This document shows, piece by piece, positions 56,069 to 62,000 of a DNA stretch of 62,000 nt (positions are counted from its first letter, which is position 1; every line of letters begins with the position of its first letter). The stretch covers positions 18,514,524 to 18,576,523 of the forward strand of contig CAIIXF020000006.1 in assembly GCA_903813345.2 (NCBI GenBank), read 5' to 3'. The translations under genes were made by a program, and so were the position numbers. The notes under the pieces were generated by a model that saw nothing but the letters and a program-made list of their open reading frames with translations, had not been told where the DNA came from and ran no database searches. Source of the DNA: Owenia fusiformis. Lineage: Eukaryota > Annelida > Polychaeta > Sabellida > Oweniidae.

Positions 56069-59000
56069 CTGATAGTCCCCGATCTGGACCCTCTGAAAAA
56101 AAGTTTTGTTGTCCGGTACTTTCCCACATAAAATGATTGTACCATTTGAAAGAACAGACTTCCCTCTTAAAGAAAACACCTCTTCTATTGATGTAAACAG
56201 GGGCAAAAGGCACCAAAACGGGGTTAGACAAGGTGGCATTCTGAAGTCTCACTTTCTTGTCATCACGATTCCAGGTAAACCATCAGACGGATTTACTTCA
56301 AATTTTCACACATATTACATGGTGAGAAGTTCTAGAGCTGATTAACTTTGCGGTGGCCATCTTGCATTCTGGCGGCCATCTTGGAATTTTTTTCAGATAA
56401 ATATTGTCATCGCGATTCCACAAAAACCACATAACAGATATACTTCAAATGTTCACACATGTTACATGGTAAAAAGTCCTAGACCTCATTATTTTTTCGG
56501 TGGCCATCTTGCATTCTGGCAGCCATCTTGGAAGTTTTAAGATAAATCTTGTCATCACGATTTCAGGAAATCCAAACAGATTTACTTCAAATTTCCACAC
56601 ATGTTACACGGTAAGAAAATATAGAGGTGAATAACTTTTCGGCAGCCATTCAGACGGATTTACTTCAAATTTTCACACATGTTATATGGTAAGAAGTTAT
56701 AGAGCTGATTAACTTTCCGATAGCCATTTTGCATTCTGGCAGCCATCTTGGAAGTTTGTAGATAAATCTTGTCATCACGATTCCAGAAAAACCACTTTAC
56801 AGATTTGCTTCAAATTTTCACACTTTATACATTTACATTCACAATGGTCCCTTCCTGGTATATTTTTTTAGGTTTTATGACTGTTAAATTCTATAGTCTA
56901 GTTAACATCACTTTATAAACAGGTTTATTATTACTGGTGTAACTAACACAACAAAAAATATAATTAATTTATTTGATTTTATACAACATGAAATTATTTT
57001 TTCTTTTCGATAAAACATTGCTTATTAGAAATATATTTAGTTGAAAACTTAGAGTAAACAATTAGTTCTTCTATCACAAAGTTTATTTTGGTTCAGTAGA
57101 TTTTTCTATACATTATTTTTATGTCACCACCACTAGTGATTGGGTGACATATTGTAATAGCTTCGAACGTTTATCTTGACACTGTTCAGTAGTTAATGTG
57201 TACTCAAGGTGTGGTGACATTTTACATGTTTCTGCATCGTCACTACTATTGAAAGCTTATGTTGATATTGTAGCAGTGTTTTTTAAGTTCTTTTTGTTGG
57301 TACAATTAGTTTCCAAACCCTATACTTATATCAATCTGACACAGTTTTAGTGCAGGTTTAAGTGATTTTTGTTGATTATTAAACGCAAAGAGCACATGTG
57401 TCTCGAACTCGCAACATTGTGGATACAGAGCCCATTCACATAGTTTGACATGCTGGTGCTCTGAACCAGCTCGTTAGTTAATATCTGACTAAGAGACAGC
57501 TTGCTTTCCCGATGAAGAAACGTTATCTGCAGCTTTTATGAGTACTATAGTATCTACAACTATTTTTGATCTTATGAGTATTGGATATCATTATTTTCAG
57601 TATGAATGGAACGTCCCTCGGTGGTCGTTGATGAGGAATTGGTAATTGAACGGTGTGGATGCTGTTTATTCCCATATTAGATTATTGTCTTGGGATATTC
57701 AGGTTTGATTTTTGTTTGCCAGTTTTACACTTTTCAGTTTGCTTTTCCCACTAGGTTGCTTTACACTTTTTTCCTTTCTCATTTGTCATTTTTGTTTATA
57801 TTTAGTAAGGATATGATACGCAGGTCTCTCCTTCTGTGTGATCACCTGTCCAGAAGATAATTCAACTGCATGAAGAACATTTCGTTGACATGATGCACAG
57901 TGAAAGGTTTTCTACACATTTACATTTTTGTTTAAAAGAGCTTTAATTCCGTTATATACTCAGATCAAGGCCAATTTAGCATACATTTCGCTCTCAAAAA
58001 TCGCTGTGCAATAATGGATTTCAAAGAAATGTTTGACGTTTTCAATAATCTTTTTTCTTTTTGATGAAATGTAGTTATTTATTCTAAAAATCAATCGATG
58101 TCATACATAAAATGCATTTAAGTGGTATAAAGTACAGAACCAGAGTAGAAATATGTATTTTAGAATATCACCATGTGTTACCCCATTGTAGCGCCTCTTG
58201 CCCATGTTTTTATCAATATAAAACATGATATCATACACCAAATATGCATTTATGTCAAATAATGTGGTTTAAAATACAGAAAAAAGATAACATTCTCCTT
58301 AGAATACCACCTTGTGTAACCCCACTTTACTGCCTTTTGCCCCTGTTTATATCAATATAAAAGGTAGCATGTAACCTTCCTTGTAACATGTGTAAAAGTT
58401 TCAAGAAAATCAGTAAAGTGGTTTTCCTGGAATCACAATGACAAGATTTATAAAAAAAAAACGTCCAAGATGGGCGCCAGAATGCAAGATGGCCACCGAA
58501 AGGTTAATTAGCTCTAGAACTTCTTACCATGTAATATGTGTGAAAATTTGAAGTAAATCCGTTTGGTTTTCCTGAAATCGTGATGACAAGATTTATCTTT
58601 AAACTTCCAAGATGGCCGCCAGAATGCAAAATGCCACCGAAAAAATAATGAGGTCTAGAACTTTTTTCCATGTTACATGTGTGAACATTTGAAGTACATC
58701 TGTTAAGTGGTTTTTGTGGAATCGCGATGACAATATTTATGTGAAAAAAATTCCAAGATGGCCGCCAGAATGCAAGATGGCCGCCGCAAAGTTAATCAGC
58801 TCTAGAACTTCTTACCATGTAACATGTGTGAAAATTTGAAGTAAATCCTTCTAATGGTTTACCTGGAATCGTGATGACGAGAAAGTGAGACTTCAGAATG
58901 CCACCTTGTCTAACCCCGTTTTGGTGCCTTTTGCCCCTGTTTACATCAATAGAAGAGGTGTTTTCTTTAAGAGGGAAGTCTGTTCTTTCAAACGGTATAA

Positions 59001-59085
59001 TCATTTTATGTGGGAAAGTACCGGACAACAAAACCCCTTTTCTAGAGCCCTTTTGGAAATCAGATCGGGGACTATGACTGAATAT
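56069..59085. mobile_element. 3 kb element with inverted arrays of a 146 bp repeat
   Basis: The left arm, about 56069-56870, is inverted at about 58360-59085. Each arm holds four tandem units of about 146 bp marked by GTCATCACGATTCCAGG (56256, 56405, 56548, 56768; inverted at 58427, 58573, 58719, 58863). Most units carry CAAGATGGCCGCC-type motifs. The centre is AT-rich, with a hairpin head at 57120 and a tRNA-like stretch at 57383-57472 (minus). ORFs in the arms mirror each other and are not supported as genes. Confidence 0.7.
57383..57472 (-). other. tRNA-like sequence
   Basis: On the minus strand, GAGCTGGTTCAGAGCAC resembles an A box, and GCGAGTTCGAGACAC about 60 bases later resembles a B box. 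The spacing and missing stems exclude a normal tRNA; possibly a SINE head or tRNA pseudogene. Confidence 0.35.
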
Positions 59086-60109
59086 TATCCAGAAAGAGCC
59101 CAGGGCAGTCTGTTTCGACTGGTAAATGAAGCCCCTTCCCCTTTATTGTTCTGATATGAATAATATTCATTGGAAATATCAATATGTCTACACTATGTAA
59201 AATCCTATGATTAATACTTGTGATAACATCTTATATTGATGTTTAATTTGTTGTTTAATCCAATATCACAGAAAGTATCATTCAATATTATAACATCTGA
59301 TCCGGACTCAAATATCATTAGAGAATGATACCCGATTAAACCAAAATATATTCCAGTTTAACCTGATATAATTTAAGTCAGGATCAGATTAAACAGTATT
59401 ATACGCATATCATTTTCTATTATAACAGGTTTCAAAGTGGTATAATACAAATTATACATATCATTTTTTGTATAATACAAATTAAACTGGAATATACCGA
59501 GACCAAACAGATGATATTGTATTATACGGTTCAGAAATTAATGGCACTTTGTTTTCATAACGTCAGACCTTAATTAAACAAGCTAACGTAAATATTTACA
59601 TAAGGTAATTCTAGAAGTTTTTTGAAACTCATGTTTGACCATTTGTCTCAGACTGAAATCCGATATTGTTTTTTGGCAATCGAACCCCCCCCGCCCCCCG
59701 ACTAAAGTTGGCTACGCCCCTGTACATGGCTAATAGGGGCACTATTACGCTACGTGCAGAGTCTAGGTATATACTACGAGAAGACGAAACTCTCTTTTAA
59801 GAAGTGAAGTCGAACGAATGCAAAGGGTATGGCACTATAGAAGGGGATCATACAAAAGCACGATCTATTTCACAACGCCTTTAATTTTTGCTCTTCAACT
59901 GTTGCCCTTTGTGCATTTAAAAAATAAAATATCTTAATCTGATTTGTTCAACCTTTCTTCTCGCTCAGTTCTGCAATATTACGTCCACATGTTATTTAGG
60001 CTTACATGCATGTCATTTGCGAAATAGCTGTAAGACATTATGAGAATGAATATGGGAATTTCCACGTAATATGTTGTTCACATGATTATATACACATATC
60101 TGCATAACA
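59086..60109. other. Intergenic, no gene recognised
   Basis: A C-rich piece followed by TTGGCTACGCCCCTG (59685-59722) recurs near 61663-61704, as in the tails of dispersed invertebrate repeats. Confidence 0.45.
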
Positions 60110-60804
60110 ATCGGAGACAGAAGTCAAAATATTGTCCAATAAAGAATCTAACATTTAGTGATAAAAAAAGGATTAATTGCTATATAGTTCTCTTTGTCTT
60201 AGTCTTTGTTTTCTTAACTGCGGAAGTCTACCAACATCACCTAGATTACATAAGAGATCATCTAACAGTCTAAAATTGCTTTTAATCGCAAGTTAAAGTA
60301 TTCCGACCAAAATTTGTATACCTGTAATTTGGGGGGGGGGGGGGGCGATGTTACATCACATAACTTCAACGTTCATATAGAAATATACAATAAGCATGTC
60401 GTATAAAAGCTAAAATTATAAATACTCATTTCAAAGTCATTCTGTTCATGGAAGCGTCAAGTTATGAAAAACAATGCTAAACACTAAAATAAACAAATCG
60501 ACTTGATTACTTTTGAAAACTTCTTGAGAGGTGATGGACAAATGTATTTTTCTAACTCATTAGAACGTCTGTCTGATTGAAATACTATTTTTTAAATACA
60601 AACATAAATGATTAAATCTTGGTCAGAAGTCTGAACATTGTCCAACGAAATAATAAGAATCTACATTTTAACATTTAATGATTACAAAAGGATTAATTGC
60701 TATATAGTCTTTGTCTTAGTCTTTGTTTTTCTAACGGTGGAAGTGTACCAACATCACCTTGATTACAGAAGATCTAACAGTCTAAAATTGCTTTTAATTC
60801 CCGG
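60110..60804. repeat. Direct repeat pair, about 185 bp, offset 510 bp
   Basis: 60110-60292 and 60619-60804 share GGATTAATTGCTATATAGT, TTTGTCTTAGTCTTTGTTTT, CCAACATCACCT and CAGTCTAAAATTGCTTTTAA. Non-coding. Confidence 0.8.
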
Positions 60805-61446
60805 GTTTTAATTACATTGTATGAATAGAGTTTTTTGCCTCTCTTTTCATTTTTAAACCGGTCTCTGTTTCCGTATTTAACAATTTATTGTGATAAATTA
60901 TTTCAGTTAGTGTCGAAATCAAAACGATTTTCTACATTATAGTCCCCTCCTCTTGCACTGACTAAATATTAAAATAAGCTAGTCTGATTGCGAATTTACA
61001 AATCCTATAAAAGTAGCTTCAAACCGCCTTTTAATCAGAGAAAACAATAAGTTAATTCATCTGATGGCGAAAAAACGAATCAATCTAATTATCTGATCTC
61101 CATGCTATTTGATTCGTGCATTATCTACAAGTCAATCGGGCAAGGGTGAAATTATTTCATTTGAAAACAGAAATAAATATTATAACCCCTCTAGCATAAC
61201 TGTTCGGGAGAAATTCATACAAAAATAAGGTACACAACTGATGAGGGATCGCACGCAATGCACGCACCCCTCTCCTCCTCCTCCGTGTTTGCCCACACAC
61301 GACCATATTTGATAAATTTTCAAAGGAAAAAGCATTTCCCCCGGGAATATAGGTGAAGCGGTTGCCAGAAGTCGCACAGCTTGGGAGTCAGGGTATCCTG
61401 ATCCATGCCTCATCGCCTGATTGGTCTGATATTTAGAGGGGCGCAT

Positions 61447-61468
61447 TAGGGGGGGGGGGGGGGGGGGG
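61447..61468. repeat. Poly(G) run
   Basis: About 20 consecutive G; assembly errors are likely at such runs. A similar run is at 60330-60346. Confidence 0.9.
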
Positions 61469-61876
61469 TAAACGTGGAAGTTGCCAAAATATCCGTGGGC
61501 GTATCCAGGGGGGAGGGGGGGTTGTGATGGGGGGTGCCATCTCACCCCCCCCCCCTTAACAATAAAAATAAAACCCTGAGAAAGAAGAAGAAAGGAGCTT
61601 TAAAATGCTGCTCAGGCCACAATGGTACCCTCCTGACTGAAAACCGAAAACTTTTTGGCGATCGCACCCCCTCCCCCCCTGACTGAAAGCTGGCTACGCC
61701 CCTGATATCTGTTTTTGGTCATCAATAAAACTATATTTATATGGTGAGGATTTATTGGTTTTTATAACAATAGGCTTTATATATGTATAATTAATCCAAA
61801 TTCATGTTGTATCATGTTGGCTATATCGTTTCAAGTGAAGAATTAAGAACTGAAATCGGGGTTGACTTAGTTTGAG

Positions 61877-61914
61877 CAGAGACATATAAAATATATATGT
61901 TTTATATGTCTCTG
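61877..61914. repeat. Perfect 15-bp hairpin CAGAGACATATAAAA
   Basis: CAGAGACATATAAAA, an 8-base AT loop, then the exact reverse complement. Confidence 0.85.
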
Positions 61915-62000
61915 GTTTGAGTCGGGGAACAAAATCTAATCAGACAGACGGATAAATTAATATTTGTTTTAATAAATGAGTATTATAGGTTATAGGTAGG

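Noticed and set aside
55831-59154. ORFs of 69-101 residues in the 56-59 kb element
   Set aside because: They are mirrored between inverted arms, short and without domains.
61180-61545. 121-residue proline-rich minus-strand ORF
   Set aside because: Runs across poly(G) and G-rich repeat sequence, with no domain.

Overview
The window is animal genomic DNA: AT-rich (roughly two-thirds A+T by eye), mostly non-coding, packed with eukaryotic transposons, and with GT-AG introns in the genes that can be read. The style of the repeats (TGACCTTGA satellites, paired CAAGATGGCCGCC arrays, a Polinton, CR1/jockey-type LINEs) suggests a marine invertebrate, perhaps a mollusc or another lophotrochozoan. That placement is inference. 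No prokaryotic operon, CRISPR array or rRNA gene is visible.

Layout. 188-4485 is a composite tandem array of two modules, X (about 787 bp) and Y (about 473 bp), in the order Y-X-X-Y-X-Y-Y. At 9030-13947 a 4.9 kb DNA transposon (element A) sits in one copy of a segmental duplication whose unoccupied copy survives at 18222-18226. Element A is itself invaded by a 487 bp MITE-like element and a 5'-truncated LINE. 15166-21314 holds several foldback/MITE elements. A small family of secreted, six-cysteine peptide genes, each of two exons where complete, lies at 16988-17166 (broken), 18445-18977 (intact), 23921-24674 (intact) and 54260-54481 (second exon only), with an orphan signal-peptide exon at 8767-8838. 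26655-35295 is an 8.6 kb non-coding element with 1.53 kb terminal inverted repeats. 37463-47062 is a complete, compact Polinton/Maverick. 48384-52298 is a second copy (element B) of the element A family, in opposite orientation. 56069-59085 consists of two inverted arrays of a 146 bp repeat.

The richest object is the Polinton. It is 9,600 bp long, has near-perfect terminal inverted repeats and a perfect 6-bp target duplication (GTCATA). It carries an N-terminal zinc-finger ORF, a protein-primed family B DNA polymerase split over five exons, an FtsK/HerA-type ATPase flanked by zinc fingers, and a retroviral-type integrase with a chromodomain. No capsid, penton or maturation-protease gene is visible, so it looks like a replication/integration-only derivative of a virus-like lineage. 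It has two lesions: a +1 frame change between the zinc-finger ORF and the polymerase, and one in-frame TAG in the ATPase.

Elements A and B share CACTGTGG termini and 5-bp target duplications. These are the end features of the Transib/RAG-like group, although no transposase core was recognised in either copy.
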